NCBI GenBank assembly: GCA_949101405.1
Contig: CARYFM010000002.1
Location: 1 to 64,000, forward strand
Origin: an uncultured Candidatus Saccharibacteria bacterium
Lineage (GTDB): Bacteria; Patescibacteriota; Saccharimonadia; Saccharimonadales; Saccharimonadaceae
Direction: 5' to 3'
Length of the DNA: 64,000 nucleotides
The translations under genes and the position numbers were made by a program. Shown piece by piece: positions 17,700-25,713 of this stretch (position 1 is its first letter; each line of letters begins with the position of its first letter). The notes beneath the pieces were generated by a model, which did no database searches, was not told the origin of the DNA, and was given only the letters and a program-made list of their open reading frames with translations.

Positions 17700-17933
17700 T
17701 GACATACATAATTATGTCATCGCATAACTAAAGTTTGAATATAGCCACACTTACTGGTACCAGTATTTTTATGCAACGGGCATAAAAATACTCAGGCTTT
17801 AGTGTTTAATAGTCTACTCAGAGTAACTTTGCCCTCTGCATCCATTAACTTAGTGGAAGTTGAGGGCAAAGTTCAGAATTTGCCCAGAATTAGGACTCAG
17901 GAATTCAGAATATTCATTTAAGGAGGAACAAAC
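17700..17933 (+). promoter_or_regulatory. structured 5' leader of orphan gene 17934
   Basis: About 240 nt of untranslated leader with three strong hairpins: ATGACAT/ATGTCAT (from 17700), AGTATTTTTATGC/GCATAAAAATACT (13-bp stem, tetraloop-size loop) and ACTTTGCCCTC/GAGGGCAAAGT. AAGGAGGA lies 7 nt before the ATG. It matches no riboswitch I can name. Confidence 0.55.
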
Positions 17934-18617
17934 ATGAGCAAATTCACCAATCTTCAGTCTTTTGTCGAACCAAACACCACACTTTTCCCGCAGGAAGTTG
18001 ATGTCATTCAGGCAATTATCCGTGAAACGTTGGCATTCCTTGGGGAACAGCCCACGCAGGGTACTTTTATCCTGGACGGACAGAAAACTGGCGAGGATGC
18101 GAAATGTATCTTACGCTTTAATCTAGAAGATGGTCCGGGAGTTTGGCAAATTGGTACCAATGGATGCGCCACCACAGATGCCTTAGCCGAGAGAGCAATT
18201 AATGGCATTTTGTCTTGGCCGAAACGGACGCCATATCCTTGGCCTGACGGGCACAGGCGCTCCAGTCAGTTTTCCAGCAAGGTCCATCATCGGTCAGAGT
18301 TAAGGGTGTTAGTTTTAAATACCACCTATGGGCGGTTTTTAGCGAGCTGCTACTTTGGCTTTTCTGAAAACCGGCAGAACAGAAACGTTGCGATATTAAA
18401 TGCCGTAGCAGAAACTTTTGCCCAGATGGGAAAAGAGGACAAGGGCTTGCAGAATTCAGTACAGCAGACACGGGCTTGGGCTACGTCTCTCGACAAGGAT
18501 GTTATCCAACTTGTTCAGCAGTTGTTTAAAGAATGCACCTTGCTGGAACTGGAAACCTGGCGTAACTGGCACGAGCCAGCAAACGGCTCTGGAGATTTGA
18601 CACTGTTTTTTGAGTAG
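17934..18617 (+). CDS. orphan hypothetical protein
   Basis: 227 aa, soluble, with no signal peptide or membrane segment. It contains TFILDGQKTGEDAKCILRFNLEDG and CYFGFSENRQNRNVAILNAVAETFAQMG, which match no family I know. It has a strong promoter, a long structured leader and an excellent Shine-Dalgarno, and a bidirectional terminator shared with the converging MFS gene. The style differs from the leaderless housekeeping neighbours. Similar solitary genes are at 20083, 21752, 38881, 60138, 60789 and 63345. Confidence 0.7.
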   Translation: MSKFTNLQSFVEPNTTLFPQEVDVIQAIIRETLAFLGEQPTQGTFILDGQKTGEDAKCILRFNLEDGPGVWQIGTNGCATTDALAERAINGILSWPKRTPYPWPDGHRRSSQFSSKVHHRSELRVLVLNTTYGRFLASCYFGFSENRQNRNVAILNAVAETFAQMGKEDKGLQNSVQQTRAWATSLDKDVIQLVQQLFKECTLLELETWRNWHEPANGSGDLTLFFE

Positions 18618-18620
18618 GCT

Positions 18621-18655
18621 AAAAACCGTCGCGGATTAAGTCCTCGGCGGTTTTT
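18621..18655. terminator. bidirectional terminator between convergent genes
   Basis: AAAAACCGTCG...CGGCGGTTTTT forms a stem with A and T runs on both sides, between the orphan gene at 17934 and the MFS gene on the other strand. Confidence 0.8.
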
Positions 18656-18661
18656 ACATTT

Positions 18662-19909
18662 TTAGTCTTCTACCATTCGCTCATCATAGCGCATACGCGA
18701 AGCTGAGTGCCTTGCGCGGCGGCGATGATGGCGCAAATGTATTAAATAAAATGCCATTCCTAGCTGTACCACCGTAATAATCGCCGAGGCACCCAAAATG
18801 AAACCAACCCCTAAGTCATACATTGCTCCACAAAGCAGCATCCCAACAGCTTCACCAGCAAAACTCATCACATGTTTGACTGTGCTATAACTTAGTTGAT
18901 GACGGTTATCCACTAGATTTATATAGCAACCATCGGTTACATCTTCATAAGCCGTAGAAATCAAAATCGACCAAGTAATTGCCAGCATCGAAACAAACGG
19001 GTCGTCCGCCAGAATTGCAATCACATAAGCCAGCAACCGAATTCCAAATTTCAAAATCAGCGTCAGATAATCATTCTTGGGCGTAAAGTATTTCAGCGCC
19101 AGCACACCCACCACATCGGACAATAATCCGACAATTAGCAAATAATTCGTCGCCGTACTGGCAGAAAAATCGAGATAATTTGTTAAAACCAGCATTTTTA
19201 GCCCCAGCGCCGCCGCAAACGACATTGCCGCCAAGAAAGCATAAATCATATAGCAAACTTGCAGCTTGCTCTTCAGGACATATTTCAGAATCGAATCGCC
19301 CCGCGGCGGTTCTTTTTCGGTCACCTGCACCTTGAAGCTCGACATTACCAAAATTGCCAAACAGAGAAAAATCACCGAAATCATCAAACAAGCATTATAG
19401 TCAATCAAATTTCCCAGTACACTTTGACCTAATACTACGCCACCAATTAGCACTCCAATATCGCGGAACCAGTATTCTACCAATTTGCGCTTACTATAAA
19501 TCTGATTATTTTTGATGATAGTTGTGATTAAAGGGTAGACACTGGCCACAATCAGATAACTTGTGATGATATCTATCACCGTGCAGACGCTCATCGCTCC
19601 AAAGTTACCCGTGGCGTCTAACCCGCGCAGGACTAGCAAATCAATTAACTTGATACCTAAGACTACTGTCATAAAAGTTTTGAGATGGCGTACTTTGAGA
19701 CGATAGCCCACAAAAATCACCCCTACGACGCTCAACATCAGTCCTAAGCTGGTCACCATGCTTACTTCAGTCGCTTCAAAACCGTTATCTTGTAGCCACA
19801 ACTGGCGAAAATTTTCCCACAAGCCCACCGAAGTGCTAAAAAATGCCAACATCGCCAAAATCTTACGTTCGATTTTGGCTTTCTTGGATAGAGCACGGTG
19901 TCTTTTCAT
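18662..19909 (-). CDS. MFS-type transporter
   Basis: 415 aa with about 12 hydrophobic helices and basic cytoplasmic ends (KRHRALSKKAKIERK at the N-terminus, HLRHHRRRARH at the C-terminus). The two six-helix halves and the short loop at ~60-80 (GYRLKVRHLKTF) fit the major facilitator superfamily. The substrate cannot be predicted. It is monocistronic on the minus strand, converging with the orphan gene at 17934. Roles in nutrient or drug export are both possible. Confidence 0.75.
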   Translation of the reverse strand: MKRHRALSKKAKIERKILAMLAFFSTSVGLWENFRQLWLQDNGFEATEVSMVTSLGLMLSVVGVIFVGYRLKVRHLKTFMTVVLGIKLIDLLVLRGLDATGNFGAMSVCTVIDIITSYLIVASVYPLITTIIKNNQIYSKRKLVEYWFRDIGVLIGGVVLGQSVLGNLIDYNACLMISVIFLCLAILVMSSFKVQVTEKEPPRGDSILKYVLKSKLQVCYMIYAFLAAMSFAAALGLKMLVLTNYLDFSASTATNYLLIVGLLSDVVGVLALKYFTPKNDYLTLILKFGIRLLAYVIAILADDPFVSMLAITWSILISTAYEDVTDGCYINLVDNRHQLSYSTVKHVMSFAGEAVGMLLCGAMYDLGVGFILGASAIITVVQLGMAFYLIHLRHHRRRARHSASRMRYDERMVED

Positions 19910-20008
19910 ATTTTTGCAGCAAATAAATGTTTATTTTGAATGACCTTTTGCGACTATTCTAACATAAAAAGTATCGTTGTGGCAGAAAATGCTGAGGGTT
20001 TTGACATA

Positions 20009-20050
20009 AAAACGCCCCAGTTCGCTGTCTTTCGACTTTGAACTGGGGTT
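20009..20050 (-). terminator. terminator of orphan gene 20083
   Basis: On the minus strand CCCCAGTTC...GAACTGGGG is followed by CGTTTTTAT, directly after the gene's stop codon. Confidence 0.8.
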
Positions 20051-20082
20051 ACGCCTATCTTATACTACCATGCCGCCAGCCG

Positions 20083-20793
20083 CTACACTATCTCGTGGAT
20101 ATCCCACATTGTCAGGTGGAAGTTTACCATCGGGATTGCTCTCAATGCACTGAGGTCGTACTCGAACCAATCGTCCGTGGTTGCTTCTTTGAGTGCCTCC
20201 TGTATTGTCCGCAGGAGGATTACGCATATAGCGACATCTTCCTCGGCTGTCAGAGCACTAAAGCAGATACGGATTTCGCCCCGGAAACCATTGGACCCAG
20301 TCACAGGAACCCTGATACCACCGGCAAAAACCGTGATACTAAATTTGTCGCGCAACCATTCATGATGGCGCCTCAATAACTGTCCGACATCCTCCAGTTT
20401 CTGGATTTCCTGAAACATTGGGTCATTTTTGACTTCGTAATATCGCAGGTAATTCAGTAATTCCTCCAAGTCCATCAGTCCAGTTGCTGCCCGATTGCAC
20501 CACTGTGTCAGAGTTTTCATTTTTACCTCGCAAAAGCTGCCACTGGTGCCGTTGGACGCACGCAGATTAAAAACAGTCGGCTCCTCATAAGGATGCTTTG
20601 GGTCGTGGAAATCAGTGGCATTGTTGGCGCTGACAATCTCTAAATCGTCAATCTCAATCGCCGCCTGGAATCCGTTCGGCAGATTCTCGGCGAAATCCTT
20701 TTCGATTCGCGCCAGCCTCCGGGTCACTTTCGCCTTTACCGTGTTGAATTCCTTAGCATAGGACTCTGTACAACTGAAATTAGTGTTTATCAT
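20083..20793 (-). CDS. orphan hypothetical protein
   Basis: 236 aa, soluble and acidic, with no signal or membrane segment. Visible blocks are VKAKVTRRLARIEKDFAENL near the N-terminus, probably a coiled helix, and a mid-region KLEDVGQLLRRHHEWLRDKF. No known domain. Transcribed from TTGACA-N17-TATAAT at 20985-21013 through a ~200-nt leader with mutually exclusive hairpins, and translated from TCAGGAGG. It belongs to the set of solitary leader-controlled genes of this window. Confidence 0.7.
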   Translation of the reverse strand: MINTNFSCTESYAKEFNTVKAKVTRRLARIEKDFAENLPNGFQAAIEIDDLEIVSANNATDFHDPKHPYEEPTVFNLRASNGTSGSFCEVKMKTLTQWCNRAATGLMDLEELLNYLRYYEVKNDPMFQEIQKLEDVGQLLRRHHEWLRDKFSITVFAGGIRVPVTGSNGFRGEIRICFSALTAEEDVAICVILLRTIQEALKEATTDDWFEYDLSALRAIPMVNFHLTMWDIHEIV

Positions 20794-20984
20794 TTTTATT
20801 TCCTCCTGAAAAGTTCTCTACGGTTCACCGTAGGATATAAAGCCACGAAAAATCAAAAATAGCTTTATATCCTACGACGAATTACGTGATTTCTACAAAA
20901 AAGAAAGAAATAGAAATGTTTTCACATTAAAACAAGTAGGCTATTAATGTGCTTGTCAGGAAGATTCCTGCACTCTGTCCTTTC
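20794..20984 (-). promoter_or_regulatory. leader with two mutually exclusive hairpins
   Basis: In the mRNA sense, CGTAGGATATAAAGC and GCTTTATATCCTACG form a perfect 15-bp stem (about 20829-20881). Its 3' arm shares TCCTACG with a second hairpin, CTACGGTGAACCGTAG, that stands just upstream of the Shine-Dalgarno. Only one can form at a time, the layout of an attenuator or regulated leader. The ligand or trigger is unknown. Confidence 0.5.
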
Positions 20985-21013
20985 ATTATAGCACACATAC
21001 ACTAAAATGTCAA
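20985..21013 (-). promoter_or_regulatory. promoter of orphan gene 20083
   Basis: On the minus strand TTGACA (21008-21013), 17 bp, TATAAT (20985-20990) preceded by TGC. Confidence 0.8.
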
Positions 21014-21082
21014 TAGTAGAACAATATAATTTTGAACCTTACCGAAAATACCATTTTCAAAAGATCGGCACCCCGCCGCGGC

Positions 21083-21284
21083 ATAAAACCAGGCAGCGGA
21101 GGGAGAAACCGTTGTAACGATTGCTGTTGTTTGACGGAGCGACCGCGCCAGAAGTCTGTAAGTAAAGGTCATAAGCGTTGGTAGCAGTTGAATATGCCCG
21201 CGAAGACCACCAAACACCTTCGGCGCCAGCGTTCCTGAAAGTACCAGCAGTGTTAGGCAAGTTGATCCACCCGCTGCGCACTCG
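21083..21284 (-). pseudogene. FISUMP-type cassette (A2)
   Basis: The frame VRSGWINLPNTAGTFRNAG continues to WWSSRAYSTATNAYDLYL and YNGFSLRCL, then the type A tail. Upstream of GTGCGCAGCGG the sequence (TGTGACGA) is unrelated to that of other copies, so the boundary is sharp here too. No start site; probably silent or a template. Confidence 0.55.
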
Positions 21285-21512
21285 TCACACCAAGATAATC
21301 AAATCGCCATGATACCTCACAACTAGAACCGACACGAAAAACAGTTTATATAGAAGTTCATTTTTTAATATCTTTGTTCGTAATCAAAGCATATCTAGCC
21401 TTCATTTTCTCTTATTAAACTAAAAGGAGAACTTCACGATCTTTTTCCGAGAACCTCTAGCTGGCGGAGGAGTGAACTCTAGCCGCTTTTGGTGCCCATG
21501 GACTAATTCCAC
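21282..21512 (-). ncRNA. structured leader RNA, copy 2
   Basis: The anti-Shine-Dalgarno-like motif is the complement of 21464-21475. The long-range stem is formed by the complements of 21429-21435 and 21353-21359 (GAAGTTC/GAACTTC), a base-pair-preserving variant of the stem in copies 1 and 3. A six-codon frame from the ATG in CCATGG ends at once, so conservation is of RNA, not protein. Confidence 0.55.
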
Positions 21513-21561
21513 ACTTTTATTGTAGCACTCTTGCCAAACCCCACTTTTACCACAAACACTA

Positions 21562-21590
21562 TTGACAATTTTACAATTCTGTGCTACAAT
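21562..21590 (+). promoter_or_regulatory. near-consensus promoter of orphan gene 21752
   Basis: TTGACA (21562-21567), 17 bp, TACAAT (21585-21590). A ~160-nt leader follows with CGTAGTA/TACTACG and GAGCCAC/GTGGCTC hairpins and AGGAGGGA before the ATG. Confidence 0.8.
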
Positions 21591-21751
21591 GTAAGTATAA
21601 GGACGTAGTATGTATACTACGAGCCACAAGTTTTTAACACATAAAACCTAGTGGCTCGTCAGAGCCCTTAGGTATATTAAAAGCTTGTGGTGTAAATAGT
21701 ATAGTAATCCAAAAACTAATACACAGAAAGATATCATAGGAGGGAATTGAT

Positions 21752-22402
21752 ATGTTAGTTAAACAGTACAACCTGCGCGCTGATGTGGGCAACGAGGAAT
21801 ATCCATTTTGTATTTGCAATGTTAAGCCGAAAATATACAAAAGGCTTGATTATGCGGAGCCGCCCACCCCAGAAGAAATGGAAGCGCCAGCTTTAGAAAT
21901 TATCCCAATGCTTGAAGATAAAGAAAAATTTTATACTCAACTTTCTACAGGCTATGTTGGTGATGATGAGTGTGATGCTCCTATTGGTGATGAGATTATG
22001 GAGGCAATGCGAGGCCAGAGCAAGGACTGGAAAGTTATACGTTGTGGTATGATGTTATGTGGTTTGGTATTTGTCATAGTGAATCCAAAGGTCTATGCTT
22101 CTGGAGTAAAGATTGAACCCGGCGATGAACTTTATGGTTCGTATGATGCGGAACTTGAAGGGGGTGAAGTTTATATATGGTTAGACCGCGAAACTGCTGG
22201 CGATACTGATTTTAAGTTGAAAGTCAAAAGATACAATAAGAAAGGCAAACTAAAGACGTTTCACAAATATCGCATTGCTGCATGGTCATATTCTGTTAAA
22301 CTAACGGAATATGATAAACATTTTATACGCATCAGTGAAATCAAGTATGAAACAAAAGGTGATGAAGATAACAAAATCCATGTCAAAGAGTTTTATGGTT
22401 GA
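21752..22402 (+). CDS. orphan hypothetical protein
   Basis: 216 aa. One weak hydrophobic stretch (GMMLCGLVFVIVNPKV, ~residues 109-124) could be a membrane segment or a buried strand. The C-terminal half is rich in charged beta-strand patterns (ELEGGEVYIWLDRETAGDTDF). No family recognised. The promoter, structured leader, strong Shine-Dalgarno and dedicated terminator match the other solitary genes here. Confidence 0.68.
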   Translation: MLVKQYNLRADVGNEEYPFCICNVKPKIYKRLDYAEPPTPEEMEAPALEIIPMLEDKEKFYTQLSTGYVGDDECDAPIGDEIMEAMRGQSKDWKVIRCGMMLCGLVFVIVNPKVYASGVKIEPGDELYGSYDAELEGGEVYIWLDRETAGDTDFKLKVKRYNKKGKLKTFHKYRIAAWSYSVKLTEYDKHFIRISEIKYETKGDEDNKIHVKEFYG

Positions 22403-22424
22403 ACTATTCATACACCACAAAGCA

Positions 22425-22455
22425 GAAACCGCCCAATATCATCGGGCGGTTTTCT
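22425..22455 (+). terminator. terminator of orphan gene 21752
   Basis: AAACCGCCC/GGGCGGTTT with a 9-nt loop and T-run, 23 nt after the stop codon. Confidence 0.85.
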
Positions 22456-22491
22456 CATACTCAAAACAAAATTGACAAAAAATCAATATCA

Positions 22492-22567
22492 TGGTCAGGG
22501 TGATGAGACTTGAACTCACGACCTCGCAGTCCCGAACCGCGCGCGCTACCAACTGCGCCACACCCTG
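22492..22567 (-). tRNA. tRNA-Pro(CGG)
   Basis: Acceptor CAGGGTG/CACCCTG, D-arm GCGC...GCGC, anticodon stem CGCGG/CTGCG with loop TTCGGGA (anticodon CGG), and T-loop TTCAAGT. Discriminator A and CCA are encoded. Confidence 0.95.
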
Positions 22568-22630
22568 TCAAAACCTTCTAGATTTATCTATATTTTACCA
22601 CAAAACATCAGGCGTGTTATAATAATCTCT

Positions 22631-23398
22631 ATGAACAAGCGTACGGGAATTATTATTGCAGTTATTATCTTAATTTTCGCTGGATTTTTAGGCATTTCGA
22701 TTTGGCAGGGGCGTAGTGCTGAAAACCCATCCGGCAGCGCCATAGTCGTGCCTTCATTGTCAGAGATTGAAGAAATTTCGCTAGGAAATAACTATAATGG
22801 CTATGACTTGAACAGTATAATTCCAGCCGATGGTTTTTCAGGGAATCTGCCAGAAAATATCAAGGGTGACGCTGATAAAGCCAAAGTAATTTTATATGAA
22901 TATGCCGATTATCAATGTGAGCATTGTGCCGCGATGAACCCTTATCTCAACCAGATTCTGGAGGAGTATGGCGATAAGGTAGCATTAGTGTTTCGTACCT
23001 ATATTATGCCCTATCATAATAATGGTGTAATTACGGCTGCCGCTGCTAACGCTGCAGCTATTCAAGGATATTGGCCTGAGATGAAGGATGTTTTGTTTGC
23101 TAACCAAAATGAGTGGTACTACGCTAAAGCTTCCGAAATGCCAGAGTATCTCGACCGTTATTTCGAGGCAGCAACTAACGGTAAGGGTGACCTTGAAAAA
23201 TTTCATCAAGATATGCAGAGCGAAGCCGTCAAGCATAAAATTGCTTTTGATATGGGTCTGTCCGAGAAAGCTGATTTGCAATGGACACCATCTGTTTATG
23301 TTGGTGACAAATTTATGAATCAAAAGGAAATCGGTGGCACTTACGACGAATTTTTGCAAGCCATTCGTAATGAGATTGATAAGCAACTCAATAACTAA
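22631..23398 (+). CDS. membrane-anchored DsbA-like thioredoxin-fold protein
   Basis: 255 aa. An N-terminal membrane anchor (residues ~6-25) is followed by a spacer and a Thioredoxin_4/DsbA-type domain from ~75. The redox motif CEHC occurs in YADYQCEHCAAMNPYL, and the cis-Pro region is WTPSVYVG near the C-terminus. Such proteins introduce or isomerise disulfides in exported proteins; the Cys-containing pilin-like and surface proteins in this window are plausible clients. TATAAT is 7 nt before the ATG; probably leaderless. Confidence 0.9.
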   Translation: MNKRTGIIIAVIILIFAGFLGISIWQGRSAENPSGSAIVVPSLSEIEEISLGNNYNGYDLNSIIPADGFSGNLPENIKGDADKAKVILYEYADYQCEHCAAMNPYLNQILEEYGDKVALVFRTYIMPYHNNGVITAAAANAAAIQGYWPEMKDVLFANQNEWYYAKASEMPEYLDRYFEAATNGKGDLEKFHQDMQSEAVKHKIAFDMGLSEKADLQWTPSVYVGDKFMNQKEIGGTYDEFLQAIRNEIDKQLNN

Positions 23399-23443
23399 GA
23401 TTACCCAAGCTCTCCCAGATATTGTGATATAATTACTATAGAT

Positions 23444-25651
23444 ATGGACGCAATCTTAGGAGGTCTAAACCCAGCTCAGCGTGAGGCGGTCGAAACTTTG
23501 ACTGGTCCAGTTTTGGTGCTGGCAGGAGCTGGCTCGGGCAAGACTAAAGTCCTCACCCACCGTATCGCCAATCTAATTGCTCACGGCACTCGCCCAGACC
23601 AAATTCTTGCTGTCACTTTTACTAACAAAGCTGCTAATGAAATGCGCCAACGTTTGTGGGGGCTACTCGAGCGTCAGCGCGAAGATATGATTGGTCGTCA
23701 AGATTTGCAAGAGGAGTACGTACTGAAATTTGGGCAGGCCGCTGGGACTAACCCCAAGAACCAGAACGATGTCCCCAGAAGTTTTATGCCTTATATGGGG
23801 ACATTCCACGGGATTTGCGTGCGGTTGCTACGGATCGAACATCAAGCAGCCGGTATCGCACGCAATTTTACGATTTATGATTCAGACGATCAGCTTACTC
23901 TAATTCGTCGCTTGCTACGTGACATGAAGCTCACCAAAGACAAAAGCCTCACTGCTAAAATCGTCCACGGTCAGATTTCGCATTGGCAAACTATAGGTAT
24001 GACGCCAGCCGAAGCGCGTAAAGAGGCTTTTTATCCTAATCAAAAACAGACGGCTGAGGTTTTTGCCCGCTACGAGCAGGAAAAGCAGGCCGCTGATGCC
24101 TTAGATTTTGATGACTTATTGCTTAAAACTGCCAACCTTTTCCAGAACAATTCCGAAATTCGACACAAATGGCAACAAAAGTTTCGTCATATTTTGATTG
24201 ACGAGTACCAAGACACCAACAGTGTGCAGTATCGCCTAATTAAATATTTAGTCAACGAAGAACGTAATATCTGTGTAGTAGGCGACGATTGGCAATCGAT
24301 TTACTCTTGGCGGGGAGCGGATTTCACTAATATTCTTAATTTTGAGCGCGATTTTCCTGGCGCTAAGGTGGTAAAGTTAGAGCAAAATTACCGTAGTACT
24401 GGTAATATTCTGGCCGCCTCACAGCAGATTATCAATCAAAACAAGACTCGCACTGATAAAACTCTCTTTACCGAGGCTGGTAAGGGCGATCCAATTACCG
24501 TCGAGGGTCTGATGGATGAAACGGGAGAGGCTAATTATGTCGCTCGCCAAATTATGCGTCTTAGTCCGGGCAGAAATTATAGTGATTTTGCGATTCTCTA
24601 TCGTACTAACGCCCAATCTTATGCTTTCGAGAAAGCCTTTATGGCTTTAAAAATTCCTTATAAAATCATTGGCGGTGTACGTTTTTATGACCGTAAAGAG
24701 GTGAAAGATGTTCTAGCGATTCTTAAATTATTAGTTAATCCACGTGATCGTGTTAGCCTAGAACGTTTAGCTAAAAATATTTTACCTGGCGTAGGGGCTT
24801 CGTCAGTAGAAAAAGTTTTTAGTTTTTTCGACACCAATCCCGATATGACTTTGCGTGAAGCGGCAGAAGTTTTGAGTGCTCGGGCCAAGGTATCTTTACT
24901 GCGCGTAGCGAATTTTATCGAGCAATACCAAGAACGCACAACCGATACTGACCTAAGCGAAGTACTGGGTGCAGCAGGCGCCGAGATTATGGCTGGTGCT
25001 ACAGCATTAGTTCCACCCGAAGAAATCGTCGAGCAAGCTGTCAAATATTTTGATTTTGCCCATCTTGTCCATAGCGAGACTCCAGAAGGCAGCGAGCGTA
25101 TGCAAAACCTCGAGGTTTTGGCAAGCAATGCTAGCGCCTACGTCTCAATTGACGAATTTTTGGCTGATGCCGCCCTGCTTAGTTCAGCTGACGAAACCAC
25201 CGATAAAAATTCCGTCTCTTTGATGACTTTACATGCAGCCAAAGGTTTGGAATTTCCAGTGGTTTTCATTGTCGGTCTAGAAGAAGGGCTTTTCCCTAGT
25301 AGTCGCGCTGGAGAATCGGAGGAAGAACTAGAAGAAGAGCGTCGTTTAGCCTATGTAGGCATGACGCGTGCCATGAAAGATCTCTTTTTGACTTTTGCCA
25401 GCTCGCGCTACGCTTTTGGTGGCCGTACCTATAATGCCCCATCGCAGTTTTTGCTTGAACTTGGATATAATCCTTATGGCTCGGGTGGCTTTGGCGAATC
25501 CGGTGAATTTGATGTTGAGATAAGTAACGCTGATGCTGGGGCTCCAGGTATCTTTGGCGGTGACCCAGATGGGGAATTTAGCAACTTTGATAGTGATTTA
25601 GCCTCCGATTTCGACCCTTTCCCTGATGATTTACCAGTTTTTGAGGGCTAA
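23444..25651 (+). CDS. UvrD/PcrA-type DNA helicase
   Basis: 735 aa, superfamily 1A helicase. Motif I is GAGSGKTKVLTHR; others are TFTNKAANEM (Ia), DEYQDTN (II), GDDWQSIYSWRGAD (III), QNYRS (IV), SLMTLHAAKGLEFPVVF (V) and YVGMTRA (VI). It unwinds DNA in mismatch and excision repair and removes RecA or RNA polymerase. The C-terminal ~60 residues are acidic and low-complexity, unlike the tudor-like tail of PcrA. -10 box TATAAT 10 nt before the ATG. Confidence 0.96.
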   Translation: MDAILGGLNPAQREAVETLTGPVLVLAGAGSGKTKVLTHRIANLIAHGTRPDQILAVTFTNKAANEMRQRLWGLLERQREDMIGRQDLQEEYVLKFGQAAGTNPKNQNDVPRSFMPYMGTFHGICVRLLRIEHQAAGIARNFTIYDSDDQLTLIRRLLRDMKLTKDKSLTAKIVHGQISHWQTIGMTPAEARKEAFYPNQKQTAEVFARYEQEKQAADALDFDDLLLKTANLFQNNSEIRHKWQQKFRHILIDEYQDTNSVQYRLIKYLVNEERNICVVGDDWQSIYSWRGADFTNILNFERDFPGAKVVKLEQNYRSTGNILAASQQIINQNKTRTDKTLFTEAGKGDPITVEGLMDETGEANYVARQIMRLSPGRNYSDFAILYRTNAQSYAFEKAFMALKIPYKIIGGVRFYDRKEVKDVLAILKLLVNPRDRVSLERLAKNILPGVGASSVEKVFSFFDTNPDMTLREAAEVLSARAKVSLLRVANFIEQYQERTTDTDLSEVLGAAGAEIMAGATALVPPEEIVEQAVKYFDFAHLVHSETPEGSERMQNLEVLASNASAYVSIDEFLADAALLSSADETTDKNSVSLMTLHAAKGLEFPVVFIVGLEEGLFPSSRAGESEEELEEERRLAYVGMTRAMKDLFLTFASSRYAFGGRTYNAPSQFLLELGYNPYGSGGFGESGEFDVEISNADAGAPGIFGGDPDGEFSNFDSDLASDFDPFPDDLPVFEG

Positions 25652-25675
25652 ATTTTAATAATAGCCATAAGAGGC

Positions 25676-25704
25676 TTGACAATTTAGCTTATCTTTGCTA
25701 TAAT
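25676..25704 (+). promoter_or_regulatory. consensus promoter of the G5/transglycosylase-like gene
   Basis: TTGACA (25676-25681), 17 bp, TATAAT (25699-25704); the ATG is 10 nt further on, so the leader is absent or very short. Confidence 0.8.
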
Positions 25705-25713
25705 AGGGGTGCA

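Larger units (their letters stand above)
21061..21524 (-). mobile_element. type A unit A2: promoter, structured RNA, FISUMP cassette
   Basis: Read on the minus strand: TGCTACAAT (-10 at 21519-21524), a ~240-nt leader with GTGGA, CCATGG and TCACTCCTCCGC, then AGATCGTGAAGTTC pairing with GAACTTC, then the cassette from 21281 and the tail GGGGTGCCGATCTT (21061-21082). Same order and spacing as units A1 and A3. The promoter lies back to back with the forward promoter of gene 21752. Confidence 0.65.
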
